Shown piece by piece: positions 18,298 through 28,380 of a stretch of 64,000 nucleotides of DNA. The position numbers and the translations under genes were made by a program. Source of the stretch: Perlucidibaca sp. (lineage in GTDB: Bacteria; Pseudomonadota; Gammaproteobacteria; Pseudomonadales; Moraxellaceae). The notes under the pieces were generated by a model that saw nothing but the letters and a program-made list of their open reading frames with translations, was not told the origin of the DNA and did no database searches. Where the stretch lies: positions 124,001-188,000 of the forward strand of contig JAHFSA010000002.1 of NCBI GenBank assembly GCA_023265995.1, given 5' to 3'. The stretch's first letter is position 1; every line of letters begins with the position of its first letter.

Positions 18298-19893
18298 TCA
18301 GGCCAGCGACTGCAGCATCTGGCTGGCGCGCTGGCGCTGCTCCGATGTGCCACCTTGCTGCACCATGGCGAGCAGATCGCGCGCAGGCTGCACTTCCCTC
18401 ATCTCGATATAGGCCTGGGCCAGATCAAGACGGGTCTGGTGAGCTTCGGCCTCGCTGTCGGTGAGGAAGTCGTACTCCTCGTCGGCCGGCTCCTCCGGCC
18501 AGGCCAGGGCAGGGTCCGGCGGCAGCGGCTGGAACTCCGCGAAGACCGGCTGCGGCTCGGCCGGCTTGTCGGACAACAGCGGAACCTCCTCGGAGGAACG
18601 GATGCGGATCAGCACGAACATCGCGATCAGACCGGCAAAGACGATCCAGACCCAGGTCTCGGCGCTGATGCCGGAGTCCTTGTCGGCAGCCGCCTTGGTC
18701 ATGTCCTTCTTGATATCGCCGGGCGCATTGCGGTCGAACGCGGCGAGACGCTCGTTCAGCACCTTGAGCCGGGCATCCTGCTCGCCGGTGTGCTTCGTCA
18801 GGTCCTGCAGCTTCTCGCTAAGGGCCTTGCGCTCGGCCAGCAGACGGCTGCGGGCCTGTTCGGCGGCGGCCTGCAGTTCACGGGTTTCCAGCGCCTCGCC
18901 GGCATTCGCGGCGGCCGCATCGGCACCGGCGGCACGCCCCTGATCGCCCTTGCCGGGCGCCACCAGAGTCAGCGTGACTTCATTGTCAGCCGCCGTCGGA
19001 CGCTCTGCGGCAGACGCGGACTCAGCGGCAACAACGGCCGGTCGCGACAGGCTGGCCGACTCGCCACGCTCGGCATGGCTGAGCCAGGATGCGGCCTGAC
19101 GTGGCGAGGACACAGGGTTGGTATCGAGGTCGGGCAGCTTGAGGCGGGCACCCACGCGGAGACGATTGATGTCGCCACCGATGAACGCCCCGGGATTGTT
19201 CTCGCGAATGATCTGCTGACGCTGCGCCAGATCGAGGTTGGACGCATCCCAGGACTCGGCCAGGGCACTGAGGGTATCGCCAGGCTGGACTTCAAGCGTG
19301 CCACCGGCGGAGGGAGTCCGGGGCGGCGCGGCTTCAGCCACGGCCGGGATCACGGTGCTGTCGCTGCCGGCAGCAGTGGCGCCGGGCACGGCCGGAACAG
19401 TCGTCGCGGCAGTTGCCGGTGCCGCCTCGGGCTGAACCGGGATGACCGTGGGCTCGGGCAGACGCAAGGGCTCGGATGCCGACACTGCCGGCATCTCGCC
19501 GGGCTCGCGCACCAGAGAGGAGACCTGCTGCAGGCGGGCATGGCCGGGCCAGGCGATCATGACCAGGAAGCTGACGCGCTGGCCGGGAGCCATCTGCGGG
19601 CCGGCGGCACGTGCCAGCACCTGCCCCTGCTCGCCACGCACAACGCTGAAGTGCAGCTGATCAAGCCAGGCCGGGCGTGCCATGCCCAGTCCGGCGTGTT
19701 CATCCGCCGAGGCTGGCGTGACGACAATGTCCTTTTCGGCAATGCCGAAAAGATCAGTCAGCTCGATTTCAACATTGAGCGGCGAACCGGCAGCCGCCAC
19801 GGCGCGCATGTCACTGACGGTGATCGCGCCAGCCGGCATGGCGAGCGCCATGCCCCATGCCAATGCTGCCGCATGCCCCAGCCATCGCCCCAT
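18298..19893 (-). CDS. fimV: FimV-like protein with LysM, membrane helix and FimV C-terminal repeat
   Basis: 531 residues from the ATG at 19893, preceded by GAGGGAG; the track start at 19956 is not needed. Order of parts: signal peptide ending PAGAI, FimV N domain (AVAAAGSPLNVEIELTDLFG), LysM (LEVQPGDTLSALAESWD ... NNPGAFIGGDINRLRVGARL), a coiled-coil-like segment (ARSRLLAERKALSEKLQDLTKH), a membrane helix (WVWIVFAGLIAMFVLI) and a cytoplasmic tail ending in the FimV motif TRLDLAQAYIEMREVQPARDLLAMV. This is the only one of three paralogs with complete FimV architecture. FimV binds peptidoglycan and organises type IV pilus and cAMP signalling at the pole in Pseudomonas. Confidence 0.9.
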   Translation of the reverse strand: MGRWLGHAAALAWGMALAMPAGAITVSDMRAVAAAGSPLNVEIELTDLFGIAEKDIVVTPASADEHAGLGMARPAWLDQLHFSVVRGEQGQVLARAAGPQMAPGQRVSFLVMIAWPGHARLQQVSSLVREPGEMPAVSASEPLRLPEPTVIPVQPEAAPATAATTVPAVPGATAAGSDSTVIPAVAEAAPPRTPSAGGTLEVQPGDTLSALAESWDASNLDLAQRQQIIRENNPGAFIGGDINRLRVGARLKLPDLDTNPVSSPRQAASWLSHAERGESASLSRPAVVAAESASAAERPTAADNEVTLTLVAPGKGDQGRAAGADAAAANAGEALETRELQAAAEQARSRLLAERKALSEKLQDLTKHTGEQDARLKVLNERLAAFDRNAPGDIKKDMTKAAADKDSGISAETWVWIVFAGLIAMFVLIRIRSSEEVPLLSDKPAEPQPVFAEFQPLPPDPALAWPEEPADEEYDFLTDSEAEAHQTRLDLAQAYIEMREVQPARDLLAMVQQGGTSEQRQRASQMLQSLA

Positions 19894-19952
19894 GATCCAC
19901 TCCCTCGATGATTCTTGCCGGCCCGTGTCCGATGCCCGCGATATTCGCCGAA

Positions 19953-21416
19953 TCAACCCTCTTCCAGCAAGGAATCCCGGCGTCTACGTGCACGTACGGC
20001 CAGAAACAGGGCCAGCAGGATCGCCGGCAGCAGGAACAGAGCGACCGTCACCACTCTGTCCCAAGGTATGTGCGACTGCGCCCGTGCCGCCGGCATGCGC
20101 CCGAGCTCGGCCAGACGAGCATCCAGCACATGCAGCCTGCGGTCCTGCTCGGCACTCTGCACACCCAGTGCCTGCAGGCGCGCACGCAGCTGCTGGCGCC
20201 TGCCGAGCAGGTCATTGTGCAAGGCTTCGGCAGCCGCCAGCGCCTGCCCGGACGGAGGACCGCCAGCCGTCCCGGCAGCACCCTGCCCCTGTCCTGTGCC
20301 GACCGGACCTGCGCTCGCCGTCGGCGCGACCAAAGTGAGTCGGAGCTCCGGACGGGGTGGCGCCTGCGACGGCACCTCGGCGGCCACCTCGACAGGCCTG
20401 GACAGATGCGCAGCGGCCTCCTCGGCCGGGACAGCACCAGGCTCAGGCAAGATCAGCACGACATCGGCACGCAGACGGTCGGGATTGCCGCCGACGAAGG
20501 CATGCGGGTTGTTGGCGACTATCAGTCGCTGCCTGTTCGCCAGGCTCACGCCCGGCACGGGCCAGGCACTCGCCAGACGACTGAGTGTGTCACCAGGCCT
20601 GACCTGGATCCGGGCACCCGGCAGCGCTGATACCGGCACGGCGACACGCGCCGGGGCCGGAGCTGGTGCAGGAGCTGGTGCAGGAGTGGGGGCCTGGACT
20701 GGAGTCGGAGCTGGCGTCAGGGCTGGTGTCGATCGCGGCGGCGCAGGAATGATGACCGCCGGCTCCGGCGCCTGCGGAGGCTCGGCTGGTGCCGGTGCAG
20801 GGGCAGGTTCGGGCTCTGGCGCCGAACGCTGGTAGGGAACCCAGGCCGGATCGGGCAGATAGTAGTTCGGCTTTCCCGTCGCTGCTGCCGGCTCCGGCAC
20901 AGGAGTCGCTGCGCTGGCCACCGGCGCCGATGCAGTCGCTGCCGGCAGCACGACCGGAGCCGCCGGAACCGGAACCGGGGCCGGCAAGGTCACCGGCACT
21001 TGCGGCCGCAGGCGTGCCGGCTCGGGCAGCGTGGCATAGACCTGCTGCCACATCAGATGGCCCGGCCAGACTATGCGCAGCAGCATGGCCACGCCCGGGC
21101 CGGTCATAACTTGCGGGGAAGACACATAGAGCATGGCGCGATTGCCGGCCAGCGGAACGAGGACGCAGCGCAGCTGCTCGCCCCAGGAGGGATAGGGCAT
21201 GCCGAGGCGCTGATAGTCCTCGGCCCAGGCCATGCCGACACCGATTTCCGAGGTTGGCACGCCCTGCAGATCGGAGAGGGTCAGTTCCAGCCGCAGCGGC
21301 TCGCCGACCTGCGAGCGCGGCTGCGTATCGGTGACGACCAGGGCCGACGCCTGCAACGGCAGTGCCAGCAACACCGCCGCCGAACACGCGGCCAACCGCC
21401 AGGAATTCCGCTGCAT
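19953..21416 (-). CDS. FimV-like LysM protein lacking the C-terminal repeat
   Basis: 487 residues. Signal peptide (LLALPLQASA), FimV N domain (TQPRSQVGEPLRLELTLSDLQGVPTSEIGV), a Pro/Ala-rich linker, LysM (IQVRPGDTLSRLASAWPVPGVSLANRQRLIVANNPHAF), a helical segment, then one membrane helix (VVTVALFLLPAILLALFLAV) and a short basic tail ending RRRRDSLLEEG. The cytoplasmic FimV repeat is absent. It is upstream of the complete fimV in the same direction with a 59-base gap, probably cotranscribed. Likely a peptidoglycan-binding partner or subfunctionalised copy. Confidence 0.87.
   Translation of the reverse strand: MQRNSWRLAACSAAVLLALPLQASALVVTDTQPRSQVGEPLRLELTLSDLQGVPTSEIGVGMAWAEDYQRLGMPYPSWGEQLRCVLVPLAGNRAMLYVSSPQVMTGPGVAMLLRIVWPGHLMWQQVYATLPEPARLRPQVPVTLPAPVPVPAAPVVLPAATASAPVASAATPVPEPAAATGKPNYYLPDPAWVPYQRSAPEPEPAPAPAPAEPPQAPEPAVIIPAPPRSTPALTPAPTPVQAPTPAPAPAPAPAPARVAVPVSALPGARIQVRPGDTLSRLASAWPVPGVSLANRQRLIVANNPHAFVGGNPDRLRADVVLILPEPGAVPAEEAAAHLSRPVEVAAEVPSQAPPRPELRLTLVAPTASAGPVGTGQGQGAAGTAGGPPSGQALAAAEALHNDLLGRRQQLRARLQALGVQSAEQDRRLHVLDARLAELGRMPAARAQSHIPWDRVVTVALFLLPAILLALFLAVRARRRRDSLLEEG
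20659..20700 (-). repeat. Short tandem repeat encoding Ala/Pro linker
   Basis: GGAGCTGGTGCA is repeated exactly at 20659-20670 and 20671-20682 and then decays. It encodes PAPAPAPAP in the linker of the FimV-like protein. Confidence 0.6.
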
Positions 21417-21458
21417 GCGCCCTACTCCCTGCCTGTCCGTGCAGGGATAGTGGCTGAA

Positions 21459-22433
21459 TCAGCCCAGTCGCAGCAAGCTGTCCAGCAGCGGGCGCACGAG
21501 ACCGGCGCGCAACGGATCGGCGAGCACGGTCATCTGGCCGCTCTGGCCGGTCACCTGCAGGCGCGACATGATGACGCGATCATTGTTCACACCCTCACCG
21601 ACCGGGCTGGGCATGGCTGTGGGATCACCCTTGTCATGGAGCCTGCTGACGGGCACGCGCTTGCAGGCAGCGAGCAAGGCATCGCGGCCGACAGCATCCG
21701 CCTGCGACCAGCGCAGATCGATGACAGCGCCATAGAACACCGGCACGATGAACTGGCGCAGCTGCAGCGCCACACCCGGCAAGGCACGACCCAGGCCCTG
21801 CAGCAGACGCCGCTCGCGCGGACTGTTGCCGGCGGCATCGAGCGCGCCATCGGCAGTCAGGACATTGAAGGCCACCTGCTGCGGCCAGGTTTCGACCGTT
21901 ATGCCACGACCATTGAGCAGATCGCCGGCCTGACGCGCCAGTTCACGCACACCAGCCTTGCCACGGGCAGAGACCGGCGCCAGCACGCTGAGGTCCACGC
22001 GAGTCAGCGGCGACAGCTCGCCAATGGCATGCAGCAGCGGCGTCAGCACCGTCAGCAGCGGATCATCGAGCACCACGAGCAGGCTGTTGCCATCGGCCTC
22101 GGCCAGCGGCACCGCCTGCGGATGTGCGCGCAGATGCCCGGAGACATCCCAGACGCGCACGCCAGCCGCGAGCAAGCGCCCGGCAAGGTCATCGGCGACA
22201 TCCGCCGGAACCGCCAGAATGGCTTCATTGAGGTCATCGAAGTCAGCCGTGTCGGTGGCTTCCACCGCCAGCGGCTTGTCACGGAAAACGCGGCTTTCCT
22301 CGTCAGAACGCTCGCTGGCGAACAGGCGCAGACGGCCGACAAAGGCCGCCTGCTCTTCAAGGGCATCGAAAAAAGCGCGACCGACTTCACCGGTGGCGCC
22401 GAACAGACCGAATGACTGCGTGATGGCGCCCAT
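21459..22433 (-). CDS. USG-1-like aspartate-semialdehyde dehydrogenase paralog, probably inactive
   Basis: 324 residues with the Rossmann start SFGLFGATGEVGRAFFDAL and the ASADH dimerisation-domain layout. The region where active enzymes have the catalytic Cys (NPNCST-type) reads VVLDDPLLTVLTPLLHA, with no Cys. This matches USG-1 proteins encoded beside asd or truA in gammaproteobacteria, whose function is unknown. Its ATG overlaps the asd stop by one base (TGATG), so translation is coupled. Confidence 0.82.
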   Translation of the reverse strand: MGAITQSFGLFGATGEVGRAFFDALEEQAAFVGRLRLFASERSDEESRVFRDKPLAVEATDTADFDDLNEAILAVPADVADDLAGRLLAAGVRVWDVSGHLRAHPQAVPLAEADGNSLLVVLDDPLLTVLTPLLHAIGELSPLTRVDLSVLAPVSARGKAGVRELARQAGDLLNGRGITVETWPQQVAFNVLTADGALDAAGNSPRERRLLQGLGRALPGVALQLRQFIVPVFYGAVIDLRWSQADAVGRDALLAACKRVPVSRLHDKGDPTAMPSPVGEGVNNDRVIMSRLQVTGQSGQMTVLADPLRAGLVRPLLDSLLRLG

Positions 22434-23551
22434 CAGGCGGCCGTTCCGCGAGCCAGCAGGATGCGCAGCATGCGGCGCAGCGGCTCTGCGGCACCCCAGA
22501 GCAGCTGGTCGCCGATCACGAAGGCCGAGATGTACTGCGGGCCGAGGTTGAGCTTGCGGACACGACCGACGCCGATCTGCAGGCCGCCGGTGATGCTGGC
22601 CGGGGTCAGCTCGTTGACGGTGATGTCACGATCGTTCGGCACCCACTTCACCCAGTCGTTGCCGGACTTGATGATGGCTTCGATCTCGGCGAGCGGCAGA
22701 TCCTGCTTCAGCTTCAGAGTCAGCGCCAGGCTGTGGCAGCGCATGGCGCCGATGCGCACGCAGAGGCCGTCGACCGGAATCACGGCATCGGTGCCGAGGA
22801 TCTTGTTGACCTCGGCCTGGCCCTTCCACTCTTCCTTGGACTGGCCGTTGTCGAGCTGCTTGTCGATCCACGGGATCAGGCCACCGGCCAGCGGTGCGCC
22901 GAAGAATTCGCGCGGAACATCCTGGCGGATGGTCTCGGCGACCTTGCGGTCGATGTCGAGGATGGCCGAGGACGGCGTCGCCAGCTCGTCAGCAACGGCG
23001 GCATTGATCACGCCCATGCCCTTGAGCAGTTCGCGCATGTGGTTGGCGCCGCCACCGGAGGCCGCCTGGTAGGTCATGGAGCTGACCCACTCGACGAGAT
23101 CTTCGCGGAACAGGCCGCCAACGCCCATCAACAGGATGGAGTTTGTGCAGTTGCCGCCGATGAAGTTCTTCACACCCTTGTCCAGCGCGGACTGGATCAG
23201 GCCGCCGTTGACCGGGTCGAGCACGATCACCGCGTCATCTTCCATGCGCAGCGTCGAGGCGGCATCGATCCAGTAGCCGTTCCAGCCGGCGGCACGCAGC
23301 TTCGGGAAGATCTCGGTGGTGTAGTCGCCACCCTGGCAGCTGATGATGGTGTCCATGGCCTTGAGGGCATCGATGCTGTGGGCATCGTGCAGCTCGCCAC
23401 CGGCCTTGCCGCCGAAGTTTGGGGCCGGAGCACCCGGATTCGAGGTGGTGAAATACACCGGATCGATCACGGCGAAATCGTTTTCTTCCACCATGCGCTG
23501 CATGAGCACGGAACCGACCATGCCGCGCCAGCCAACCAGACCTACCTTCAT
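22433..23551 (-). CDS. asd: Aspartate-semialdehyde dehydrogenase
   Basis: 372 residues from the ATG at 23551 ([20 protein letters not shown]), preceded by GGAGAG; the track start at 23578 is not needed. Catalytic Cys is in [11 protein letters not shown], and [11 protein letters not shown] and the C-terminal His/Arg region are present. It reduces aspartyl phosphate to the semialdehyde, a branch point for Lys/DAP, Thr and Met. It lies downstream of leuB, as in Pseudomonas. Confidence 0.96.
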   Translation of the reverse strand: MKVGLVGWRGMVGSVLMQRMVEENDFAVIDPVYFTTSNPGAPAPNFGGKAGGELHDAHSIDALKAMDTIISCQGGDYTTEIFPKLRAAGWNGYWIDAASTLRMEDDAVIVLDPVNGGLIQSALDKGVKNFIGGNCTNSILLMGVGGLFREDLVEWVSSMTYQAASGGGANHMRELLKGMGVINAAVADELATPSSAILDIDRKVAETIRQDVPREFFGAPLAGGLIPWIDKQLDNGQSKEEWKGQAEVNKILGTDAVIPVDGLCVRIGAMRCHSLALTLKLKQDLPLAEIEAIIKSGNDWVKWVPNDRDITVNELTPASITGGLQIGVGRVRKLNLGPQYISAFVIGDQLLWGAAEPLRRMLRILLARGTAA

Positions 23552-23632
23552 TTTCGCTCTCCGGGGCTTGTGGCCCACTCGTTCACGGCTGCCGACACAA
23601 CATAAAGTATGTGCGGCAAGTTTTTGATTTGA

Positions 23633-24706
23633 TTAAAGTGCATTCACCACGGCATCGCCCATGACGGCAGTGCCGACGCGGGTGGTGCCTTCGCTGTAGA
23701 TATCCGCCGTGCGCAGACCCTGATCAAGCACGCGGCCGACAGCGGCCTCGATGGCCACGGCTGCCGCCTCGGCCTTGAAGGTGTAGCGCAGCATCATGGC
23801 CACCGACAGGATGGTCGCCAGCGGATTGGCCACGCCCTTGCCTGCGATGTCCGGCGCCGAGCCGTGGCAGGGCTCGTACATGCCCTTCTTGTTCTGGTCC
23901 AGCGACGCCGACGGCAGCATGCCGATGGAGCCGGTGAGCATCGCGGCTTCATCCGAGAGGATGTCGCCGAACAGGTTGCCGGTGACGATCACGTCGAACT
24001 GCTTGGGCGCGCGCACCAGCTGCATGGCGGCATTGTCGACATACATGTGCGACAGCTGCACATCCGGGTATTCCGGAGCGATCTCGGTCACCACCTGCTT
24101 CCACAGCTCGGTGACTTCCAGCACGTTGGCCTTGTCCACCGAGAGCAGCTTCTTGTTGCGCTGCTGAGCGAGCTGGAAGGCGACATGGGCGATGCGGCGG
24201 ATCTCGGATTCGCTGTAGACGTCGGTGTTGTAGCCCTGGCGCTCGCCATTCTCCAGCGTGCGGATGCCGCGCGGCTGGCCGAAGTAGATGCCACCCGTGA
24301 GTTCACGCACGATCAGGATGTCCAGCCCGGCGACGATCTCCGGCTTCAGCGACGAGGCGCCGGCCAGCTGCGGGTAGAGGATGGCCGGACGCAGGTTGGC
24401 GAACAGGTTGAGCTCGGCGCGGATCTTGAGCAGACCGCGTTCCGGGCGGATCGAGCGCTCGATCTGGTCCCACTTCGGGCCGCCGACGGCGCCGAGCAGC
24501 ACGGCATCGGCCTGGCGCGCGGCATCCAGGGTGACGTCCGGCAGCGGCACGCCATGGGCGTCGATGGCGCAGCCGCCGAGCAGCTCGTGGCTCCAGCTCA
24601 AGCCCAGGCCGAACTGATCGTTGACCTTGGCGAGGACCTTCTCGGCCTCCGCCATGATTTCCGGGCCGATGCCGTCGCCGGCCAGAATGACAATGTGCTT
24701 GCTCAT
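23633..24706 (-). CDS. leuB: 3-isopropylmalate dehydrogenase
   Basis: 357 residues from the ATG at 24706, with AAGGAA at suitable spacing; the track begins at an upstream [18 protein letters not shown] binds NAD and the signature [26 protein letters not shown] is complete. It oxidatively decarboxylates 3-isopropylmalate in leucine synthesis. It follows leuCD in the same direction. Confidence 0.96.
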   Translation of the reverse strand: MSKHIVILAGDGIGPEIMAEAEKVLAKVNDQFGLGLSWSHELLGGCAIDAHGVPLPDVTLDAARQADAVLLGAVGGPKWDQIERSIRPERGLLKIRAELNLFANLRPAILYPQLAGASSLKPEIVAGLDILIVRELTGGIYFGQPRGIRTLENGERQGYNTDVYSESEIRRIAHVAFQLAQQRNKKLLSVDKANVLEVTELWKQVVTEIAPEYPDVQLSHMYVDNAAMQLVRAPKQFDVIVTGNLFGDILSDEAAMLTGSIGMLPSASLDQNKKGMYEPCHGSAPDIAGKGVANPLATILSVAMMLRYTFKAEAAAVAIEAAVGRVLDQGLRTADIYSEGTTRVGTAVMGDAVVNAL

Positions 24707-24745
24707 GTAAATCAATTCCTTAGCGTTGATACTTCAGTCTTCAGC

Positions 24746-25399
24746 TCAGCCGCGATGCAGCGAATTGAAGACCCACGGACGCGCGACCTGGGCCTTGGCC
24801 TCGAAGGCCTTGATGGCCTCGCCGTCCTGCAGGGTCAGGCCGATGTCATCGAGACCGTTGAGCAGGCAGTGGCGACGGAAGTCATCCACCTCGAAGCCGA
24901 AGGCCTCGCCGCTCGGCGTGATGACCTGGCGCTTTTCGAGGTCGACGGTGATCTCGTAGCCCTCGGTCGCGAAGCACTCGCGGAACAGCTGGTCGACCTG
25001 CGCTTCCGGCAGGATCACCGGCAGCATGCCGTTCTTGAAGCAGTTGTTGAAGAAGATGTCGGCATAGCTCGACGCGATGACGGCGCGGAAGCCGTACTCG
25101 TCCAAGGCCCAGGGCGCATGCTCGCGCGACGAGCCGCAACCGAAGTTCTGGCGCGCCAGCAGCACGCGGGCGCCCTGGTAACGTGCCTGGTTGAGCACGA
25201 AGTCCGGGTTGAGCGGACGCTTGCTGCAATCCTGGCCGGGATAGCCTTCGTCGAGGTAGCGCCACTCATCGAAGAGGTTGACGCCAAAGCCGGTGCGCTT
25301 GATCGACTTCAGGAACTGCTTCGGGATGATCTGGTCGGTGTCGACGTTGGCGCGATCGAGCGGCGCCGCGAGACCCTTGATGACAGTGAACTTCTGCAT
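24746..25399 (-). CDS. leuD: 3-isopropylmalate dehydratase small subunit
   Basis: 217 residues. [15 protein letters not shown] and [15 protein letters not shown] are the LeuD signatures. It pairs with LeuC to isomerise 2- to 3-isopropylmalate. It begins 21 bases after leuC. Confidence 0.96.
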   Translation of the reverse strand: MQKFTVIKGLAAPLDRANVDTDQIIPKQFLKSIKRTGFGVNLFDEWRYLDEGYPGQDCSKRPLNPDFVLNQARYQGARVLLARQNFGCGSSREHAPWALDEYGFRAVIASSYADIFFNNCFKNGMLPVILPEAQVDQLFRECFATEGYEITVDLEKRQVITPSGEAFGFEVDDFRRHCLLNGLDDIGLTLQDGEAIKAFEAKAQVARPWVFNSLHRG

Positions 25400-25420
25400 G
25401 ATCTTGCTCCTATTCAGCCA

Positions 25421-26839
25421 TCAAAAGCTGCGAACGTCGACGAAGTGGCCGGCAATAGCCGCCGCTGCCGCCATCGCCGGGCTGACCAGGTGGGTACGGC
25501 CGCCGTTGCCCTGGCGACCCTCGAAATTGCGGTTGGATGTCGAGGCGCAGTGCTCGCCGGCACCAAGCTTGTCGGCATTCATGGCCAGGCACATGGAGCA
25601 GCCCGGCTCGCGCCACTCGAAACCGGCGGCGAGGAAGATCTGGTCGAGACCTTCGGCCTCGGCCTGCTGCTTCACCAGACCGGAGCCCGGCACCACCATG
25701 GCCTGCTTGATCGTGCTGGCAACATGACGACCCTTGGCGACGGCGGCGGCGGCACGCAGATCCTCGATGCGCGAGTTGGTGCAGGAGCCGATGAAGACGC
25801 GGTCGAGCTGGATGTCGGTGATTTTCTGACCGGCATGCAGGCCCATGTACTGATAGGCGCGCTCGAACGAATTGCGCTCGACGGCATCCTCGGCGTCATC
25901 CAGGGTCGGCACGCTGGCGGTGACCGGCACCACCATTTCCGGGCTGGTGCCCCAGCTCACCTGCGGCTCGATGGCGGCGCCATCCATGACCACGACGGTG
26001 TCGAAGACAGCATCGGCGTCGGAATGCAGGGTCTGCCAGTAGGCCACGGCGGCATCCCACTGTTCGCCGGTGGGGGCGAACGGCTTGCCGCGGAAGTACT
26101 CGAAGGTCTTCTCGTCAGCGGCGACCATGCCGACACGGGCACCGGCCTCGATGGCCATGTTGCACACGGTCATGCGGCCTTCCATGCTCATGTCGCGGAA
26201 GACCTGGCCGCCGAACTCGATGGCGTGGCCGTTGCCGCCGGCAGTGCCGATCTTGCCGATGATGGCGAGCACGACATCCTTGGAGGTCACGCCGGCGCCG
26301 AGCACGCCGTCGACGCGGACGAGCATGTTCTTCGACTTCTTCTGGATCAGGCACTGGGTGGCGAGCACGTGCTCGACCTCCGAGGTGCCGATGCCGTGCG
26401 CGAGGCAGGCGAAGGCGCCATGGGTCGCGGTGTGCGAGTCGCCGCAGACCACGGTCATGCCCGGCAGCGTCAGGCCCTGCTCGGGGCCGACCACGTGCAC
26501 GATGCCCTGACGCACATCATTGATGGTGAACTCGACGACGCCGAAATCACGGCAGTTGTCGTCCAGCGTCTGCACCTGGATGCGCGAGGTCTCGTCGGCG
26601 ATGGCGGCAACGCCACCGGCGCGCTCGGCCTTGTCGGTCGGCACGTTGTGGTCCGGCGTGGCGACATTGGCATCGAGACGCCAGGGCTTGCGGCCAGCCA
26701 GCTTGAGGCCTTCGAAGGCCTGCGGCGAGGTGACTTCGTGCAGCAGCTGACGATCGATATAGATGAGGCAGGAGCCATCGTCGCGCTGAGCAACGAGATG
26801 GTCATCCCACAACTTGTCGTACAAGGTCTTGCCGGCCAT
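25421..26839 (-). CDS. leuC: 3-isopropylmalate dehydratase large subunit
   Basis: 472 residues from the ATG at 26839 ([16 protein letters not shown]) behind GGGAGG; the longer track start is not used. Iron-sulfur cluster cysteines lie in [13 protein letters not shown] and [21 protein letters not shown] is also typical. Divergent from a LysR gene, so probably regulated by it. Confidence 0.96.
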   Translation of the reverse strand: MAGKTLYDKLWDDHLVAQRDDGSCLIYIDRQLLHEVTSPQAFEGLKLAGRKPWRLDANVATPDHNVPTDKAERAGGVAAIADETSRIQVQTLDDNCRDFGVVEFTINDVRQGIVHVVGPEQGLTLPGMTVVCGDSHTATHGAFACLAHGIGTSEVEHVLATQCLIQKKSKNMLVRVDGVLGAGVTSKDVVLAIIGKIGTAGGNGHAIEFGGQVFRDMSMEGRMTVCNMAIEAGARVGMVAADEKTFEYFRGKPFAPTGEQWDAAVAYWQTLHSDADAVFDTVVVMDGAAIEPQVSWGTSPEMVVPVTASVPTLDDAEDAVERNSFERAYQYMGLHAGQKITDIQLDRVFIGSCTNSRIEDLRAAAAVAKGRHVASTIKQAMVVPGSGLVKQQAEAEGLDQIFLAAGFEWREPGCSMCLAMNADKLGAGEHCASTSNRNFEGRQGNGGRTHLVSPAMAAAAAIAGHFVDVRSF

Positions 26840-26910
26840 GACAGCCTCCCGGTTACAGATCTGACAGCAGATCACTGTTTCGATGGGGCAAGACTAGTGT
26901 GGCGCGTGAG

Positions 26911-26925
26911 ATAAATCCAATTTAT
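26911..26925. promoter_or_regulatory. LysR-type T-N11-A operator
   Basis: ATAAATCCAATTTAT is a perfect inverted repeat containing T-N11-A, the LysR-family recognition pattern. It lies in the 121-base divergent leuC-lysR region, about 70 bases from leuC and 36 from the regulator. Confidence 0.6.
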
Positions 26926-26938
26926 AGTTTTTATATGA

Positions 26939-26953
26939 CCAATTACTTATTGG
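26939..26953. promoter_or_regulatory. Second inverted repeat in leuC-lysR region
   Basis: CCAAT and ATTGG form a perfect 5-bp inverted repeat around five bases, directly before the lysR start codon. It could be a second autoregulatory half of the operator; low specificity. Confidence 0.35.
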
Positions 26954-26960
26954 AATGCCA

Positions 26961-27869
26961 ATGGATACCGCCGTGCTGCAAGCCTTCATCGCCGTCGCCA
27001 GCCACGAGTCCTTCTCGCAGGCCGCGGAAACCCTGCATCTGACCCAGCCGGCGGTGACCAAGCGCATCCAGACCCTGGAGGAGCAGCTAGGCACCTCGCT
27101 GTTCGACCGCGTCGGCCGCCGCGTCACCCTCACCGAGGCCGGCCGCGCCCTGCTCCCGCGCGCGCGCCAGTGGCTGCACGACCTCGATGACATGCGCCGG
27201 CTGGTCAGCGACTTCTCGGCGCCGGCCACCGGCCAGCTCACCGGCACGCTCACCGTCGGCACCAGCCATCACATCGGTCTGCACCGCCTGCCGCCGGCCC
27301 TGCGCGCGTTCAGCACCACGCATCCGCAGGTGCGCCTCGACATCCGCTTCATCGACTCCGAACAGGCTTACGACGCCGTGCTCTCCGGCGAGCTGGAACT
27401 GGGCATAGTCACCCTGCCGCCGGAACCGGATGACCGCCTGATCGCCAGGGTCATCTGGCCCGACCCGCTGGCCTTCGTGGTCGCCGCCGGGCATCCGCTG
27501 GCCGCGCGCCGCGACGATGCCGGCGGCATCATGGCCGCCGACCTCGCGCCCTACCCGGCCATCCTGCCGTCATCCTCGACCTTCACGCGTCAGATCGCCG
27601 AGCAGATGTTCCAGCGCGAAGGCCTCAAGCTCAACGTCAACCTGGTCACCAACTACCTGGAAACCATCAAGATGATGGTGTCGATCGGCCTTGGCTGGGG
27701 CGTGCTGCCGGCCAGCATGTGCGATGCCGAGGTGGTGGCGGTGCCGTTGCAGGGCGTGACGCTGAGCCGCGACCTCGGTGTCGTCTATCACCCGCGCAGG
27801 GTGCTCTCGCGCGCCGCCAGCGCCATGCTCGGCCTGCTCGAGCAGGAGGCCGGAGAACGCGTTGCCTGA
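26961..27869 (+). CDS. LysR-family transcriptional regulator
   Basis: 302 residues from the second ATG (MDTAVLQAFIAVASHESFSQAAETLHLTQPAVTKRIQTLEEQLG), a standard LysR winged helix; an ATG two codons earlier is also possible. The C-terminal substrate-binding domain (GTLTVGTSHHIGLHRLPPALRAF) is complete. Placed head to head with leuC, it is likely the activator of leuCDB responding to a leucine-pathway intermediate, by analogy with other leu-linked LysR proteins; the inducer is not shown. Confidence 0.93.
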   Translation: MDTAVLQAFIAVASHESFSQAAETLHLTQPAVTKRIQTLEEQLGTSLFDRVGRRVTLTEAGRALLPRARQWLHDLDDMRRLVSDFSAPATGQLTGTLTVGTSHHIGLHRLPPALRAFSTTHPQVRLDIRFIDSEQAYDAVLSGELELGIVTLPPEPDDRLIARVIWPDPLAFVVAAGHPLAARRDDAGGIMAADLAPYPAILPSSSTFTRQIAEQMFQREGLKLNVNLVTNYLETIKMMVSIGLGWGVLPASMCDAEVVAVPLQGVTLSRDLGVVYHPRRVLSRAASAMLGLLEQEAGERVA

Positions 27870-27932
27870 GCACCCTATAAGGCATAGATTGAAGTGGCGA
27901 GGAACGCTGCCCCGCCTACCGGAGGACGCATC

Positions 27933-28196
27933 ATGAACCGCCTTGCCCGCCTCGGTCTCGTCTGCGGCCTGTTGCTGCTGCCAACCGCCCGCGCCGCCGA
28001 CATCGCCATCAGCGACAGCAACTCCAGCGGCGGACCGGTCGCCACCCTCTGGATCATGACCAAGACCACATTCGGCTACGACAGCCGCTATCTGCGCTAC
28101 CCCGACATGGCATCCTGCCAGCAGGCCCTGGCACAGCAGCAGGAGCCGGCAACGCCGGGCACCGAGCGCTGGTGCGCCGCGACGCCAGCCCGCTGA
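27933..28196 (+). CDS. Small secreted protein of unknown function
   Basis: 87 residues. A signal peptide (LARLGLVCGLLLLPTARAAD) is followed by a ~65-residue mature part with two Cys (MASCQQ and RWCAAT) that could form a disulfide. GGAGG precedes the ATG at good spacing, supporting a real gene. I recognise no family. It lies between lysR and the RodZ-like gene. Confidence 0.65.
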   Translation: MNRLARLGLVCGLLLLPTARAADIAISDSNSSGGPVATLWIMTKTTFGYDSRYLRYPDMASCQQALAQQQEPATPGTERWCAATPAR

Positions 28197-28380
28197 TCGC
28201 CCGACGCAGCGACAGCCTGCCGACCCGGCCGGGCATGGCACGACATTGTTAATTCATGTAAGTTGCAGCACTTCAAGCCCGCTGATGACCGGCTTCTCAC
28301 CCGCCCGAGGCGTGTGAAGGGCCCGCTCCACGTGCAAAACCATCCTGATGCAGCATACCCATGCACGGAGCCCTGGTCCG

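Noticed and set aside
23590-23630. Terminator-like hairpin between leuB and asd
   Set aside because: The imperfect stem is followed by TTTTT only on the plus strand, where no gene is transcribed toward it; on the leuB-asd strand it lacks a U-tract.
23864-26914. 1016-residue plus-strand ORF
   Set aside because: Antisense shadow of leuB, leuD and leuC; no motifs and crosses three real genes.
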